Source: Carettochelys insculpta (taxonomy: Eukaryota > Chordata > Testudines > Carettochelyidae). Taken from it: a DNA stretch of 64,000 nucleotides. The first letter of the stretch is position 1; the number at the start of each line of letters is the position of its first letter. The DNA lies in contig NC_134137.1 of NCBI RefSeq assembly GCF_033958435.1, forward strand, positions 243,582,501-243,646,500, in the 5' to 3' direction. The position numbers and the translations under genes are program-made. Under the pieces are notes generated by a model. The model did not search any database and was not told the DNA's origin. It saw nothing but the letters and a program-made list of their open reading frames with translations. Shown here in pieces: positions 11,392 through 22,756 of this stretch.

Positions 11392-11652
11392 AGGTTACAA
11401 TACGAAGGCTTTGCCAATGTAGCTATGACAGCAAAGCCCCTACTGCAGTCAGAGCTTATGCTGACAAAAGGTGTTTTCTGTCACCATAGCACATTGCCTC
11501 TTCAAATGACGTCAGCTAAGCCAACATAATCACTCTCCTATCAGCACAGGTGCGTCAACACTGGGGCTTTTGCTGGCACAGCTATGTGAGTTCTTTCACA
11601 CTCCTGCCTGTCATAGTTACACCAGCAAACCTTTGCAAAGTGGATGTGACCA
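11392..11652. mobile_element. Probable MITE
   Basis: Diverged inverted ends: 'ggttacaatacgaaggcttt' at the left against the complement of 'aaacctttgcaaagtggatg' at the right. The layout resembles turtle Harbinger-type MITEs. Exact ends and target duplication are unresolved. Confidence 0.35.
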
Positions 11653-12304
11653 CAGATAATGAACTGTAATCTAGACGTGGTGGGGACCAGGGGATGGGGG
11701 TGGAAGGTTTAAGGTGTGATCTACACGGAGGAAATGGCTCAGCTTGTGGTAAATAGAGGGCTGCACACAGAGGGGACAGTGCAGCAAAAGAACAATTTCC
11801 CCGGGCATGGACAGCTGCAGGAGAGAGAAACATTTCTTAGTATTTTTTTTTTCCCTATTCTTGTTCTCGGCAAAGGGGAATAACTACTGCCATAAGGTGA
11901 TTATGCAATCTCGCCTGCATGCACAGGAATCACACCCTGAATGCCCATTAATGTTAATTGCAGGCATGTATACGTGGTTTCACTGTAAAATTTCTGCAGG
12001 CCATGAAACTGAGCTGCAAAGACCGAGAGAAGTATTGACAGCACCATGTCTGGGGAGCTACCCAAATTTCAAGTGAATGTGGGGCTGCCCTTAATGACCC
12101 TTTCCCTCACCGTGTCACAAATGCGATGAGGTACACAGTGGTTTCATGCTGCTGCGTTGCAGAGCCCTCACTCCAGGACAAACATGCACTGATACTGCAT
12201 GCCCAAAGTATCCATGGCACTCACAACATAATTATATTTTACCAAGTGTTGGAAAGGCTTTCGGTGCTTTTACTGGAGGGAGGAATAACTTCTGTGAAGA
12301 GCAA

Positions 12305-12445
12305 CAAGCAGTCCTGTGGTACCTTAGAGGCTAACAAAATTTATTCGGTCATGAGCTTTCATGGGTAAAACCCTCTTCATACTCAAATGCTTGTGACAGA
12401 CTACATTTGCTAGTCTCTAAGGTGCCACAGGACTTGCTTGGTTTG
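12305..12445. mobile_element. Penelope-like tail, foldback copy
   Basis: Arms 'agcagtcctgtggtacctta' and 'taaggtgccacaggacttgc' are inverted around about 75 bp. The left arm on the minus strand carries a hammerhead-like core (TATGAAGA, hairpin, ATGAAA) at roughly 12343-12377. Confidence 0.6.
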
Positions 12446-12449
12446 TTTT

Positions 12450-12795
12450 AAATTAGCGACTAAATGGCTAATCCTCTGACACTTCTTTGAAGAGGTTAAA
12501 TTACAGCACAGTTTACTCCACAGCAGATGTCCTCAAACATTTTCATAAAGTGGACCACATCTTAGACACTGTCACATAGATGCAGCCCCTCTTATTTGCA
12601 ATCACGTAATATCCTTTCGGTAGCTACAGCAATAACGTACAAGTAGTTTTAGGAAAATATTTAATACATTTTAACTGCTTTTAATGTTGGACACCACAAG
12701 GAGAGCCAGAATACATTGAAGCACACCCTCTGAAATGCAATTAACCTATGAAATTCTGAAATATGGGATCCTGCACAGTTGTGTTAAGTTGCCAT
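12450..12795. other. Unassigned, possible hAT fragment
   Basis: The stretch near 12528 ('gatgtcctcaaacattttc') looks like one end of a 'ctcaaac' type hAT element. No second end or duplication was found. Confidence 0.25.
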
Positions 12796-12890
12796 ATTCT
12801 GATCTCAGTTAAATCTGTGCTTATCTGGAGTAATTCCACTAAAGGCAATGTAATTCCTTCAGATTAACACCAATTAAAGTTAAAACCTAG
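12796..12890. repeat. Short palindromic amniote repeat
   Basis: 'ttctgatctcagttaaatct' through 'ggagtaattccactaaaggc' and back through 'aattccttcagattaacacc' forms an imperfect foldback of the same class as the one at 4.7 kb. Confidence 0.45.
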
Positions 12891-13579
12891 ACTACAGTCT
12901 TTGTGTTCTAGCAGAATTACCCGGATTGGCTGCCCACCCCATCGCCCCCAAAATCTCTTAATTTGAATCTTAGGGTGATGAGCATGTACACGCATATTTA
13001 TTTGAAAACAACTTGCACCATGAAATGCAGCACTTATCTTTTGCAAAATGTGACACACCAGAAATTCAAAATGAAGGCCATCGAGAACTCAAGGAAAGCT
13101 GTTTGTGGTCAATCACACATAAACACCCAGACTACAGGAGAAAATAGTTAAATAGTTTCTTATGCCCGCCACAAAGGAGAGCTAACAGTCACCACAGGCA
13201 ATAAGAACACTGATAACTAAGAGATCTGAGGATGGAGATTTAGAAGAATTTTTTAAAAACAAGGAATTGAGTTATGAGCACCATTGCTGCATTTTCTTCT
13301 TGAGTAAAACAGGCCATAAATAGTGTGGCTGCCCAATCTATGGATCCTATAGGGATGCCATTTTTAAAAGTTTACCATCCAGAAAAAAATGGCGTTGACT
13401 TGCCGCTGTTGCTTTGGCCATGACATTATTCTATGACTCCTTGGGCTCCAGGCATAGTTTGCAGGAGGAAGGACAGCCAACCAAAACTAAGATAGTTCAG
13501 GGAAAGTCATGATGAAGGCTAAACCTATACCTAATACATCATACCTCTTGAGCTGCAAACACTGTGGATATGCCGAGAT
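12891..13579. other. Unassigned DNA
   Basis: No supported gene or repeat. It ends at the left boundary of the Harbinger relic. Confidence 0.4.
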
Positions 13580-13841
13580 TAGAGCGATGTGTCGACAGAC
13601 GTTTGTGTTGGAAGACCTGTTCCGACAAAACTTCTGTCGACAGAACGGGACCAGACTGCCAAGCAGATCTCTCTTTTGATTCATTCTGTTGACAGAGAGC
13701 AGCCAGACTGCTTGGCTGCTCTCTCAACAAAACAGCCACCCAGAACCACAGAAGACAGGGTTGCAGTGCATCATTTCCTTCCAGGAGCCCTAGTGAGACA
13801 TGCCCTGAAAAGCCCCCTCACCAGACATCCATGCCCTGCCC

Positions 13842-14400
13842 ATGCTGAGGCGTGCCTACCTCCTCAAGGGAAAGCACGCATGCTGGAGCAGAGCTTCTGT
13901 GCTTGCTGGGAGACACAGCCCTTTCCAACAAGCCATGGTCCCAGAGCAGTCTCTGGGCTTGCCCTGGCCCACACAGGTGCTTCAGCAAGTGCTGCACCTC
14001 CTGACGGCTGCCCTCCTCTTCCTCATGGAGAGTGCGCTAGACACCACCTTCAAAGAGCTTGCCATTGCTGCAGGACGGTCACACCTGCATCCTCCCCCCA
14101 CCCAGGGTGCACAGGCGAGTCTGGAGGCACTGCACCAATTCCAGCTGGTGGAACTGGCTGGTCATGGGGCAATGGGATGTGCAGCAGTAGCCGCAGAACT
14201 TCCAAATTCAGGACACCTTCTCAGAACGCTGTGCCTGGCTCACCCCTGCCCTCTGGAGTTAGGATACCTGGCTGCAGCCCACCATCCCCATGGAGAAGCT
14301 GGAAGATTGCCTCTCCCGACAGCTACCACTCCATAGGAAACCAGTTTGGTGTGGGGAAGCCCACCGTCAGGGCCGTCCCCATGAAGATAAGGCACTCTCA
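13842..14400 (+). pseudogene. Truncated Harbinger transposase relic
   Basis: The first 60 or so codons include a hydrophobic helical stretch (QVLQQVLHLLTAALLFLMES), resembling the amino-terminal region of turtle Harbinger transposases as I know them. After a frame change, the typical block before the catalytic core is readable in pieces: a 'WNWLVMG' like motif near 14145-14175, 'NFQIQDTFSERCAWLTPAL' near 14200-14260, and 'NQFGVGKPTVRAV' near 14340-14380. At least two frameshifts and a stop interrupt it. The DDE/RNase-H-like core that should follow is absent: the sequence passes directly into the 3' region of the opposing ORF1. It cannot encode an active nuclease. The identity rests on motif recognition, not on a database search. 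Confidence 0.6.
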
Positions 14401-14639
14401 GGCTGCAGTTCCTGCATAGGGAGGCGGCGTGTCCCACCAAAAGGGGATCCGTGGGAAGCAGGGGCGGGGGTGCGAGGCGCGGGGTTGGGGGTCTGGGTAG
14501 TGCACACTAACATGTTGGGACCACAGCGCAAGTTTCCGCCCAAGCCAGCCATGTGATGCTTGCAACATGCCCCATCTGCTCCAGCCTCCCATGCTGTGGG
14601 ATGTGTGATGTATGGGGTACACACTGGAGGAACCCTCAC

Positions 14640-15130
14640 CCAGCTCTGAAGATGCCCAGGAAGTAGCCTGCCTGGCAGGGACTGTCTCCAAGGTGATGCC
14701 CAGGGTGCTGCTGGCCTCCAAGGCTGCGTCTGCTTCTAGCTCCGGTGGGAGTTAGGGCTCAGAGGCCTGCTTCTCCTCCTGCTGGTGCTCCAGCTGCGGT
14801 GGGAGGGCCTTGAGTGCTGTGTCCGTGCTGCAGCATGGCGGGGATGTGCCCCCTCCCACCCCAGGATGTCATGCAGCTCCCAGTAATAGGGGCAGGTCCT
14901 GCCCTGGAGTTTCGGGTAACCCTGGTGAAGCTTCTTTACCTTTGCTCACATCTGCTGCATGGATTGGGGTTGGGGGGTGGCCCTGTTCCACCAGGGCAGT
15001 GGCCATCTGGCCATACACAGGGGCATCCCACCACTTGGCCTTTGGGTCTTGGAGGGTCTACTCCTCACCCCACAGGTCCAAGAGGGCCTGGACCTGTGGG
15101 GTGACCCACCAGTCAGTGCCCTGGTGTGCT
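14640..15130 (-). pseudogene. Myb/SANT-like Harbinger ORF1 relic
   Basis: Reading the minus strand from about 15115, a trihelix Myb/SANT-like DNA-binding domain can be followed: VQALLDLWGEE, then YGQMATALVEQGHPP, then (after a frameshift) KLHQGY and finally CPYYWELHDILG near 14860. These are the usual landmarks of the Harbinger ORF1 protein that partners the transposase. An in-frame TAG follows LWGEE at about 15063, and at least one frameshift follows. The carboxy-terminal part near 14650-14770 is duplicated, inverted, at 16885-17010. Confidence 0.6.
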
Positions 15131-15537
15131 TGTGAGGCCCCTCTAGCTAGTTTCTCGAGGGCTCAGAGGGGTCACAGGGTGCCTGGTGCTCAGCCATCTG
15201 CTCTCAGTTCCAGCGTGATTGTGAGGGCACGGGGGACTGCAGTCTGTAGCCTGTCTCTGTCCATGCTCTCAGCTTCCTGCCACAGGGTTTCCTGGGTGCC
15301 CTGTGGCTTTAAGAGGGGATGACTGCAGGAACCACAGAGCACTGATTGCTATGGACAATCAGAAGGCCCCCCAGAAAGTCCAGACCCTCCTTTTGTCAAC
15401 AGGTCTCTGTCAACAGAGGCATTATTCCTCATGGGGAGCAGGGTACAGTTGTCAACAAAAGTGCTGCATTCTGCTGACTTACTTTCAACAGAATGAGCTT
15501 GATAATCTGGATGCTCTCCAGGGTTTGTCGACATAGC

Positions 15538-16884
15538 CTGTGAAGGCAAGGCAGTCAGAGCAGTGGGAAGTGTGCTATGCATTCTTCAACAGCATCCCCT
15601 CTGGTCAACTTCTAAAAATGGAACGGGCATTTTCCAAAGAGACTTGAATCTAGTCTTCCTTGGCCTGAAAGAGAAAACTTGCAAGGCAGGGTGGGAGAAT
15701 AATCTTCCATAGCCTTCTGGATAAGACAGTCCAGAAATGAAATAAAATATTATTTGTTTGACATCAGAATAAACCATGAGGATTATTAAAGTTATTTGTC
15801 CCCCAGAAACCCCAGCAGAAGAAACTCCCAGGGAGGACTGTCCCAGCACTAATCTCCTCTACCATACAGAATCTGTATGGAACACCAGTTATGGCCTTCC
15901 TTTCATGGTTACCACTGTTCATATTTGATCTGTGTGGCCACCTACCTCAAGAAGAACAACATGAGGTAAATGAGGCCAAATAAAAATGTGTCAAAGAGAG
16001 AAGAATAAATTAATACAATTGTTGAGGCTCCCTTTGGAATACTACCAGTGGCACAATGGGCTCCTTCATCCTCAAAAGGATTAAAAAAAAGAGAGAATAC
16101 AAAGAGGAAGGCAAGCATCATTAAAGTCAGAAGATCTGTCTTGCAAGGAAAGATTAAAGGAACTGCCAAAAAAAGAAAAATATGACAAATCTATAGACTA
16201 GCCAAAAGCAAATAATAATAAAGGGGGGAAAGACACATCTGAAGTTGATCCAGGATGTGTTTCAAGAATGGCAAAATTACATAAGAAAAGAAGGGAAAAT
16301 GCCATAGCAATAAGATACTGGAATAACAGAGGAAAAGCCACTACAAGCAGAGGGAGAAGGGAAATGGCTAAAATACGGTACACACAAGGAACTGGCAAGC
16401 GGTGATTTGTACTAGGCAAAGTAAAGACTGGTCTTGCTTAGGTACCTCCAGGCCTAACCTTTATTATTCTGTATCATTAGTAATCCACTGCTATGAGAAG
16501 GCAATCAAGAAGTAAGTGAATCCTTTCCAGATTAGTGTACCAGCGATTTGTAGTTGTTTGCTTTTTCTGAGTAACGTTAACAATTTGGACAAGAGCTTGA
16601 GACAGAGTTAACCTTTATTTCCCACAACAGGTGGTTCCCTCCAGCTCAGGACTGTAGGTCTTGGCAGGACATTAAGGACTTTTCAAATATATACATTGTA
16701 CGTTTATGCAGGTGGTTGGATCTGGCACAGAACTTCTCTTTTACAAGAAAAAGATTTGCTTTCCTCTGTCTTTGGAAAGAGGCTGATGCTTCCTTTCTAT
16801 ATAGCCTTTCTAGCAGGTACAGGTGACAAGAGGAGAGCAGGGACTGAATTTAACAACCTGGTCTGTGCTTCAGGGATGACGACG
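15538..16884. other. Unassigned DNA
   Basis: No recognisable gene or repeat. Short minus-strand frames of 60-90 codons are hydrophobic by composition and show no motif. Confidence 0.4.
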
Positions 16885-17010
16885 TGGGCCTCTGAGCCCT
16901 AACTGCCACCGGAGCCAGAAGCAGACACAGCCTTGGAGGCCAGCAGCACCCTGCGCATCACCCTGGAGCTGGTCCCTGCCAGCCAGGCTACTTCCCAGGC
17001 ATCTTCACAC
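16885..17010 (+). repeat. Detached piece of Harbinger ORF1 region
   Basis: About 125 bp matches the reverse complement of roughly 14650-14775, for example 'agcagacacagccttggagg' and 'ccagcagcaccctg'. I count roughly a dozen differences. No terminal repeats accompany it, so it is either a remnant of a second element or a local duplication. Confidence 0.7.
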
Positions 17011-17424
17011 TAATGATTTCACCATTACCAGTGACAAATCTGCAGTGTTTCTGCCTGAAGCTAATAAGCAATGAACTGAGTAGGTTGAGTATTTTGTTTT
17101 GTAAAGAGGAGCATTATTAGTTATTTTTTCCCAGCTACTCTTAAAATGAGAGATGCCTCCCAGCTATTATGTCTCCACGTGACGTGCACATCCCACGCAG
17201 ACAAGGAATTCCATGGACACTCCTAGCCCTTGGAAGTGGGAGGGGGTAAAGTGGATCATCTCTTGTAATGTTGCAGAGCAGGTCTGAGCCAGGGAAAAGA
17301 GCAGAAGTTGCTGTACTGACAAGCAAAGGAAAGAGAAGTGCTGCAAAAAGTGGATAAGTGGGAACAGCAAGAGGACAAAAGGAAAAGGATTTTATCTGGA
17401 CCAAAAGTCTGAAATTGGCATAAG

Positions 17425-18057
17425 AATATATGGAGTCTATTCCTCGCTCTCGCACTTAATTACTAAGTGATCTTGGTTAACTTAGTAAGAAAGAGGAAGC
17501 CATGCTAGTCTATACACTATCAAAACAAAAAGCAGTGAAGTAGCACTTTAAAGACTAGCAAAATGGTTTATTAGATGAGCTTTTGTGGGACAGACCCACT
17601 TCTTCAGACCATAGCCAGACCAGAACAGACTCAATATTTAGGGCACAGAGAACCAAAAACAGTAAGCAAGGAGGACAAACCAGAAAAAGATAATCAAGGT
17701 GAGCAAATCAGAGAGTGAAGGGGTGGGGAGGAAGGTCAAGAATTAGACTGAGCCAAGTATACTTTTCATACTTGGCTCAATCTAATTCTTGACCTTCCCC
17801 CGACCCCTCCACCCTCTGATTTGCTCACCTTGATTATCTTTTTCTGATTTGTCCTCCTTGCTTAATGTTTTTGGTTCTCTGTGTCTTAAATATTGAGTCT
17901 GTTCTGGTCTGGCTATGGTCTGAAGAAGTGGGTCTGTCCCATGAAAGCTCATCTAATAAACCATTTTGCTAGTCTTTAAAGTGCTACTTGACTGCTTTTT
18001 GTTTTGGTCAACTTAGTTCACCATTCTGTGCCTCAGTTCCCTTATCTGTGAAATCAT
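17425..18057 (+). repeat. MIR/CORE SINE relic split by a retroelement
   Basis: The left part ends '...tgatcttggttaacttagt' and the right part resumes '...cttagttcaccattctgtgc' followed by 'ctcagttcccttatctgtga', the standard MIR core. The Penelope-like foldback at 17487-18003 lies in between. The right side is cut by a CR1/SINE-type tail at about 18053. Confidence 0.65.
17487..18003. mobile_element. Penelope-like foldback, ~240 bp arms
   Basis: Two near-identical inverted arms (about 17519-17760 and 17768-18003) meet at a 7 nt loop, ACTTTTC. A 14 bp flank is duplicated with one mismatch: TTGGTTAACTTAGT (17473-17486) and TTGGTCAACTTAGT (18004-18017). Each arm holds the tail 'gtctttaaagtgctac' and a hammerhead-like core: right arm 17920-17946 with CTGAAGA, a GTGGG/CCCAT hairpin and GAAA; left arm on the minus strand with AAAA in place of GAAA. 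The left arm extends further outward through 'agtctatacactatc'. The structure fits a head-to-head retroelement copy inserted in one event. Confidence 0.8.
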
Positions 18058-18130
18058 AGAATCACAGACTACTAGAACTGGAAGTGACCTCAAGAGAGCA
18101 TGTAATCCTGTTCCCTGTACTGAGGATAAT
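18053..18130 (-). repeat. CR1/SINE 3' tail fragment
   Basis: The + strand reads 'aatcatagaatcacagacta' then 'actggaagtgacctcaagag', the complement of the CR1/SINE 3' tail that ends in (ATGATTCT)n. Only the terminal ~75 bp remains. Confidence 0.65.
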
Positions 18131-18447
18131 CAGTCATGTGCTTAAGGAAGGCTGCAGAAGAGTTTACAGTGACTTGTGATCAGTGCATGAAGAAGGGCAT
18201 ATTATCAGTTTAACTATTTTCATTCTCTCCTACTTGTTCCTGTAAATTCAGATTTCATTGCCTTGCATTTTTAATTGCTTCCTGTCACTTTTCACATTGC
18301 TTTGTAAATCCCCAGATTATTGGTATTTTGTTCTGTGAATACATAAATGTGCTCTGACTCCTCCCCTGGCAAATGATGCTCTGAAATTCTACTCTGGTTG
18401 TATTAAGTTCATTTTCACACCTGGGCACTCCAGAATCACAATGAACC

Positions 18448-18705
18448 TGTGGAGACACACTATAAGGTAGATCAGCACTACAGCGATTGATCTAACAGCC
18501 ACTGATTTATTGTGTCTATGGTAGACATGATAGATCGACCTCTGAACTTGCTCCCGTCCACACCAGTACTCCACCAAAATGAGAAGAGTAGCCAGCATTT
18601 ATGGCAGAGTAGCCACACGGATATTACCACACAAGACACTGCGGTACATAAGTCAACGCCAGCTACACTACTTGTACAGCTGAAGTAGGTTGATGGTATA
18701 GAAAA
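18448..18705. mobile_element. Turtle-type MITE (GATC-rich ends)
   Basis: An internal palindrome runs 'gattgatctaacagccactg' to 'catgatagatcgacctctga' around a 'tattgtgtctatggtagaca' centre, followed by 'agctacactacttgtacagc'. I recognise this as the style of a common turtle MITE. Boundaries and duplication are not certain. Confidence 0.45.
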
Positions 18706-19684
18706 GTGTAAAGAAGGCGTCAAAAACCATAGAAAGAGCCCACCATTTTGAACATAAGACCATTTTCTGGATGGAAATATAGCCTCATAAATATCTTTTA
18801 TCCTTCTTCACAGGGTAACTTCCAGCTTGGTAGCCAGAAATTGAAGCCAGATTGCTTGGCCATTATGTAACCACAAGACCCTCTTTTCTCCCTATCTAAC
18901 TGACACCTGTGCTGAAGGTTGATGACCCCGGGTTTAGAATTTGCTAGGGCAGCCAGAGGAGTCATAAATAATATATCAACCTAATCATTCAGGGGCTGTT
19001 TAACACTTGAGCTGAGTGGAGACTTTTACGGGGGTTAAAAAGAATCAACAAAAAATACCCCTCCTGAAAAAAACCCCTCAGCTTCTTACAACACGTCCCC
19101 TTTCCCTCTTACAACCAACAAGATTATTGGGACAAACCCTGAAGACAGGAACATTCCCAGTTTTCAGAGACACAGCAGGCATTGGATTATCTCTTATAAC
19201 ACTGTGCCATGCCGTGTGTCACTGCTTGGACTTAGCAGCCTGAGGTTTTTACTATGTGCGTATTAGCTGGGATTTTTTTTCTTTTTTTAAGCAGGCAACC
19301 AAGGCACACGAGTTGTCCTGGCATTAGCCCTATTTGTCCAGGACTTGCCAAACTGGTCGTGTGATTGTATGCTGCTCTCTTTCAAAAGAATTCTTCAGAA
19401 TAATAGAAGGCAAGTAAGAAATAAAAGTTGGTAGTGTAATTCCAAAGATTAGTGATGGGAATAGACCATCAAAACCAACCTGAACCTCCTCAGTCTTTTA
19501 TTGCACATATCATCCAAGGACAAGATGTTCTTTAATACAATTATTTGCTTTAATCCCATAAATTATTTGCATCACTGCAGCACTGAGAGGCACCAGCCAA
19601 GACTGGGGTTGCACTGTGCAAACACACAGCGAATGACATGCCCAGTCTCTGATTGCTTACACCCTAAATGGACATGGCAAGTAG
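18706..19684. other. Unassigned DNA
   Basis: No supported gene, RNA or repeat, apart from a poly-T/pyrimidine run near 19273. Confidence 0.4.
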
Positions 19685-19775
19685 AAGCAGAAACAGCACA
19701 GAGAGAAAGTGACTTGCCTAAGATCATACAAGTCAGTGGCAGAGCCTTAAAACAGAATGTAGAGCGCCTGACTTT
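19685..19775 (-). repeat. MIR/CORE SINE relic
   Basis: 'agagaaagtgacttgcctaa' then 'gatcatacaagtcagtggca' is the complement of the MIR core. It is followed by a decayed tail. Confidence 0.6.
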
Positions 19776-19778
19776 TAG

Positions 19779-20110
19779 GATGTGTCTACACCACAAGCTT
19801 CGGCGCGGAGGGTGATTCACAGCTCATGGAGACAGTTGCCCTAGCACTCACCTCAGCTAGCTAACTAACTATAGTAGTGTAGCCACAGTAGCACAGATAA
19901 GCAGCAGCAGACATACAGGCTCGCTGCCGTGAATATGTACCCACAGGGTTCAGGCAGGTTTGCACCTGAAGCAATAATCCTTGTACTTGAAGCCTGTGCT
20001 GCTAGTGCTCATGGCTGCATTGCTATTTTTAGCGTGATAGCTCAGATAAGGACTAACATGGGTATGTCTCCATAAGCAGGGAGTCACGTCCCCATCTTGA
20101 AGAATATAGC
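19779..20110. mobile_element. Possible MITE
   Basis: It begins 'ggatgtgtctacaccacaag' and contains 'gggtatgtctccataagcag' near the far side, a common form of turtle MITE end. The ends are too diverged to fix. Confidence 0.25.
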
Positions 20111-20774
20111 CAGGGTCTAGTTCCCTAGGCACTAGGCAACACTGCCTTCCCTATGCACACAGACATGAAATAACACACGCTACTGTATCTGGATATGTTT
20201 GCATTGCTTCCAGTGCCGAACTAATACTTACACAGTCACATAGCTCTCCACATGTTCAAAGCTTGGAATGATAATAATAAAATAATAATAACAATGGATC
20301 CATCACCTACAAATCTATTGCTGAGAAAGTGGGAAAAGTAGAGCTGGTCAAAGCTTTTGCAGCAGCATGGTTCTCCATTGCAAAATATGATTTTTGCCAG
20401 AAACAGATTTTTTGCTGCTTATATTGAATTTGATACAATTTTACATGGGAGGGGAATCAAAACAAAGCACTTCTGTAATGACCTATGGTCCTGTTTCAAC
20501 TTGTTTGTAATGGAATTTTATGATTTTTTTATTTTTGAAATAATTTTTAGTTATTTTTTTAAATCTCAAAAATCATAAGGGTAAAGCTGATGCAAAATAT
20601 TTCAATGGAGTCAAAACAAAATGTTTGAAAACATTGCATCTTGTGGAAAATTGCAGCTTTTTTCTGAAGTAGATTGACATTTTTCCTCCTTCAAATGATG
20701 GAATTTCTAATGTAATGAAGATTCTATGTTCCAACTGTGTCTAGTGAAAAAGCTGAAGGAAATGAATGCAGTTT

Positions 20775-20775
20775 T

Positions 20776-20824
<49 letters not shown>

Positions 20825-20842
20825 ATATATATATAATCTATT
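20775..20842. repeat. (TA)n microsatellite with (CA)n interruption
   Basis: A long alternating TA run passes into CACACACAC and back into TA. Confidence 0.95.
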
Positions 20843-21699
20843 TTACATATATATGTATGTAATATCTTACAATATGTACCCTACCCATGGGGCAGTGTGT
20901 ATCTACACTTTACTCAGGTGTTTTTATCTAGACTGACATCAATTACACAGCTCCCCCTCAAATGTTCAGGCCATCAATTAGTTCTCTAGCTTGTAGGAAC
21001 ACCCAAAATACTCACAGGCCATCCACTGGGATGGCTCAGTGTTTCAGGGCGTAGCCTACATATTAGGCTATGCCAGAACTGCCACAGTAAATGTTCATTT
21101 TCACTGGGTAGTAAAATAGAGGATCAGATAAAACTCTGAGTAAACAGGCAAAGTACAAGCTTATAGCTGCCTCATGGGCCACTTTGAACTGACACACCTG
21201 CTGCTTTGGCAATCGTTTTCTTTCCCAAAGATTTAGACTTTACCTTCTTCAGCAAGGCAGGATAATAATGTTTACATAGTGTCTGTCAGCTGGAAAGACC
21301 CCAACGTACTCAACTCCTTGCACATAACTGCCTGGCAGCAACCATTCACGAGGCAAATAAAGGGATCACTCACAGTCATATAAATGCAAAGATAAGTATT
21401 TGCAGGGCCAGAGCTTTGGACAGGCCAAACTGTGAAGCCCTGACTCACACTGGTGATCAATTATTCACTTAAGCAATCCCAGATGTATCAAGAGCACTCA
21501 CTTAAGTGCTCACCAATGAAAATAAAGTAGGGCTGCTAACATAATATTTCGAAAATAAGAGACGGAAGAGACTGTTTTCTTAGCACCCCACCCTACTCTT
21601 CTTCCTGATATTATCATCTCTTAATATAAATACATAAATAAACTAGCACTTAGCTGTGTTTAGGACAGGGATTTTTTTGCAGAACTCAGCAATACATAT
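20843..21699. other. Unassigned DNA
   Basis: AT-rich, with no recognisable feature beyond scattered short chance frames. Confidence 0.4.
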
Positions 21700-21777
21700 T
21701 CAGCGCTTCATTAGTAAACTTCGAAATGGCCATTTGCATGGCCATTTTGAAGTTTTTGGCTCATGTAGACGTAGCCC
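21700..21777 (+). mobile_element. Harbinger MITE 3' fragment
   Basis: 'aaacttcgaaatggccattt' is followed by 'gcatggccattttgaagttt' and ends 'catgtagacgtagccc'. These are the TTCGAA subterminal motif and GTAGACGTAGCC terminus shared with the elements at 33.9-41.4 kb. The left end was not located. Confidence 0.6.
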
Positions 21778-22008
21778 GTGAGTCCAGAAGGCCCAGTGGA
21801 GGAGGGAGGTAGGAGGAAGGGATGCAGGGAGCCCCACGTGTGTGCAGTATACTTGACCTCCACAAGGGACAAAATTAGCAACCCTCTCATTTTAACTTTA
21901 AAAAGCCAGTAAAAAACAGCCTGATCGTTTATTGGTGTGTTTCTGCTTGGTTCCCATTGTAGGATCACAGAGCCTTAAGTGCAACAGGAGGGCTTAACAA
22001 ATGAATGA

Positions 22009-22756
22009 GGGCAAACTACAACCGTTTGTGTGCTGGAACAAGCATCTGTGGAGTGTCCATGCTAACACAAGCAATTAATGTTAGTTAAAAGGCAATCAGT
22101 TAATTCGAGTTAGCACAGATCGACCAAAACACCAAATAGCCCATTGGATTCTAACAAATAAAGTCAAAGTGTTTCTTTTCGTTGTTCTGGATGTGTGGTG
22201 TATGACAAAATATGAGGAGGAACACAGGCTTTAAAAAAGAGTTTATTCTACTTTTTCAAGTAAAATTAGCCACACAAACGAAAGCAATCCTACATCCAGG
22301 GTCTAGAGATCCTCTTTTCAGCCAGTGGTTCCACTAATACCAGTTACTTCTATACCCATATTTAAAACAAGGATTCCCCCGCAATCCTTAAATCCATTAC
22401 TCAATCACTGTCATCCTCACTAGGCTTTCATTGCTATCATCTAACAAACTCTGCCACCCTACCACTTTAATAGTACTACGCTCTAGAGGCCCTCTTAAAA
22501 CCACTCAACCTGAGTAACTCTTTGTTTGTGGGAGGTGTTAAGGTCTTTGCTAAGGTATTTCTATCCTTCCATCCTACTGGGGGCAGGAAATCTGTCATTT
22601 TCTTATTTAATTTAGGATTTGACTGGACTAGTGTTTGTGGTCCTTTATTAAATGCAATTAACTGATTGTCAGGTAACTCAAATTAACTGACACAACTGCT
22701 AGCGTAGACACTCCACAAAATGTTTGTTCCAGGACACAGATGTTTGAAGTTTGCCC
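22009..22756. mobile_element. 748 bp element with ~105 bp inverted ends
   Basis: The left arm, GGGCAAACTACAACCGTTTG onward to about 22115, is mirrored by the right arm ending AAGTTTGCCC, from about 22650. Shared inner blocks are 'tggagtgtccatgctaacac' and 'caatcagttaatt'. There is no obvious target duplication and the interior encodes no recognisable protein. The superfamily is unassigned. Confidence 0.7.

Larger units (their letters stand above)
13580..15537. mobile_element. Decayed PIF/Harbinger element (~2 kb)
   Basis: Both ends carry GTCGACA-type inverted repeats: 'atgtgtcgacagacg' at the left and 'gggtttgtcgacatagcc' at the right. Related CTGTTGACAGAG motifs occur just inside. The interior holds a truncated Harbinger transposase on + and a Myb/SANT-like ORF1 on -, facing each other. 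This is the same convergent plan as the larger element at 37.3-41.4 kb. The middle of the transposase (DDE core) is deleted. The left boundary is approximate and no target duplication was resolved. Confidence 0.7.
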
